NCBI GenBank assembly: GCA_002733945.2
Contig: NVXO02000003.1
Span: 107,032-121,222, forward strand
Source: Sulfurimonas sp.
GTDB taxonomy: Bacteria; Campylobacterota; Campylobacteria; Campylobacterales; Sulfurimonadaceae
Length of the DNA stretch: 14,191 bases
Direction: 5' to 3'
This document shows, piece after piece, positions 13,024-14,191 of this stretch. The notes below the pieces were generated by a model. That model was not told where the DNA came from and searched no databases. It was given only the letters and a program-made list of their open reading frames with translations. The stretch's first letter is position 1. Each line of letters begins with the position of its first letter. A program made the position numbers and the translations under genes.

Positions 13024-14191
13024 TGCAAAGACGAACATTTATAAAAAATAGTGCCTTATCTATGGCAACACTTCCTTTAGGAGGTATTATTTCATTATCT
13101 CCTAATGCAGAAGCATCATCTGAAAAAACTACCTTGCAGCAAACACAAAAAACATTGGCTGATAGTATACATACGATTAAAAAAGTACCTAGTGTTTGTC
13201 TAAATTGTTCTACTGTGTGTGGCATAAATATACTAGTGGATGACAATAAAATTTTAGGGGTAGAGGGGAACCCTCTTGATCCAAATTCACAAGGAAAACT
13301 CTGTGCAAAAGCACATGGGGCTGTTTCCGCTGTAAATTATCCTGAAAGAATAGTCTATCCCTTAAAGAGGGTAGGTAAACGTGGTGAAGGACTTTGGAAA
13401 CGAATAACTATGGAAGAAGCCTATGATACGATTGCAAAACGAATCAAAAAAAATTTAGATGCAGGGGAACCAGAAAAAGTAGCACTGCATTTTGGAAGAA
13501 ATAAAATGGGGGATATTACCAATCGTTTTATGAATGCTATAGGGTCACCTGTTATTTTAAATCATAGAGGACTCTGCTCTTCCAACAAAAGAGCAGCCAA
13601 TTATACCACCATAGGAGATACAAGCTGGGAGACTATCGATGCCAAGGAGTGTAAATATTTTCTTAATTTTGGATCCAATTTTTTTGAAACACACCAAGGT
13701 GGACTACCTTTACTTAAAAGATTTGTAGAAGCGAAGAATAACGGTGCAAAATTGGTCACTTTTGATGTAAGACTCTCAAATACAGCAGGAAGAAGCGATG
13801 AATGGTTTGCACCTTTTCCTTCTACGGAAGGAGCCGTTGCTTTAGCGATGGCACATGTGATTGTTCAAAAAAAAGTTTATGACAAAACATTCATTGAAGA
13901 GTGGACAAATATGTCTTTAAAAGAGTTAGGCAGCTTTTTAAAACCCTATACCCCACAATACGCTGCTAAGGTAAGTGGTTTAGATGTAAAAGATATTGAG
14001 CGTATTGCTCTGGAATTTGCTTCTGCTGCTCCTGCATGCGCAGCATTTACAAATAGAGGTTCACAAGCCCATCAAAATGGTCTTAATAATGACAGGGCAG
14101 TCATTATGCTTAATGCTCTTGTAGGAAGCATAGGACAAAAAGGTGGTTATGCATACGGGGGTTCAAAAAACAAAGGGCATAAGTCATTCCC
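13023..14191 (+). CDS. Molybdopterin oxidoreductase catalytic subunit (5' part only)
   Basis: This gene runs off the end of the window; about 389 codons are visible. Tat signal RRTFIK (residues 3-8) is followed by a hydrophobic run. C59-x2-C62-x3-C66-x27-C94 with K96 is the [4Fe-4S] site. Cys185 in NHRGLCSSNKRAANY is the likely Mo/W ligand and stands almost exactly where FdhA has Sec187. FVEAKNNGAKLVTFDVRLSNTA is a typical cofactor-binding segment. The start overlaps the stop of the iron-sulfur gene (TAATG). The sequence suggests the polysulfide/thiosulfate reductase and related sulfur-oxyanion branch of the DMSO reductase family, but I cannot fix the substrate. A membrane anchor gene is expected downstream. 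Confidence 0.88.
   Translation, partial: MQRRTFIKNSALSMATLPLGGIISLSPNAEASSEKTTLQQTQKTLADSIHTIKKVPSVCLNCSTVCGINILVDDNKILGVEGNPLDPNSQGKLCAKAHGAVSAVNYPERIVYPLKRVGKRGEGLWKRITMEEAYDTIAKRIKKNLDAGEPEKVALHFGRNKMGDITNRFMNAIGSPVILNHRGLCSSNKRAANYTTIGDTSWETIDAKECKYFLNFGSNFFETHQGGLPLLKRFVEAKNNGAKLVTFDVRLSNTAGRSDEWFAPFPSTEGAVALAMAHVIVQKKVYDKTFIEEWTNMSLKELGSFLKPYTPQYAAKVSGLDVKDIERIALEFASAAPACAAFTNRGSQAHQNGLNNDRAVIMLNALVGSIGQKGGYAYGGSKNKGHKSF

Noticed and set aside
1..14191. CRISPR arrays, tRNA or rRNA genes, insertion sequences or phage genes
   Set aside because: I saw no regularly spaced repeats, no tRNA-like cloverleaf and no transposase or integrase motifs on reading both strands.

Overview
This window is a low-GC stretch of about 14.2 kb, with every gene on the + strand. 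It looks like a Campylobacterota (epsilonproteobacterial) genome of the Sulfurimonas / Sulfurospirillum / Campylobacter kind. That placement rests on the formate dehydrogenase gene order (TorD-like chaperone, small Tat peptide, fdhA, fdhB, fdhC, then fdhD and a ModE-like regulator), on protein style and on base composition. No database search was possible, so the genus is not claimed.

Region 1 (1-5084) is a periplasmic respiratory formate dehydrogenase operon. It contains the 3' end of a TorD-family chaperone gene, a 66-residue Tat-signal peptide (FdhX type), fdhA, fdhB and fdhC, and ends in a hairpin terminator. fdhA is read through an in-frame UGA at 1244-1246 as selenocysteine. The UGA is followed by His and by a bacterial-type SECIS hairpin, so the apparent break at that codon is a recoding site and not a frameshift or pseudogene.

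Region 2 (5085-7909) is a maturation and regulation cluster: fdhD (sulfur transfer to the cofactor), a ModE-like regulator with an unusual duplicated cysteine-bearing N-terminal module, and moeA (metal insertion). The three genes overlap and are probably translationally coupled. A perfect 21-bp inverted repeat lies just upstream of the fdhD ribosome binding site.

Region 3 (8007-12207) is a metal-oxyanion uptake cluster. It encodes an OprD-like outer-membrane porin, a WtpA-type tungstate/molybdate binding protein, the ABC ATPase and the permease, in the order porin-A-C-B with junctions of 9 bases or less. The ATPase gene carries a perfect 18-bp internal inverted repeat.

Region 4 (12208-14191) opens with an intergenic segment holding a terminator-like hairpin, a strong -10 box and a 15-bp dyad. 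It then begins a second periplasmic molybdo/tungsto-enzyme operon, with a four-cluster ferredoxin-like subunit followed by a Tat-exported catalytic subunit that runs off the window. This enzyme carries Cys at the place where FdhA has selenocysteine.

Read together, the window is a supply chain for Mo/W-pterin enzymes: uptake of the oxyanion across both membranes, metal insertion, sulfuration, chaperoned Tat export and two client oxidoreductases. The families are known. The parts that most deserve a second look are the duplicated-module regulator, the porin linked to the Wtp transporter, and several long perfect inverted repeats.
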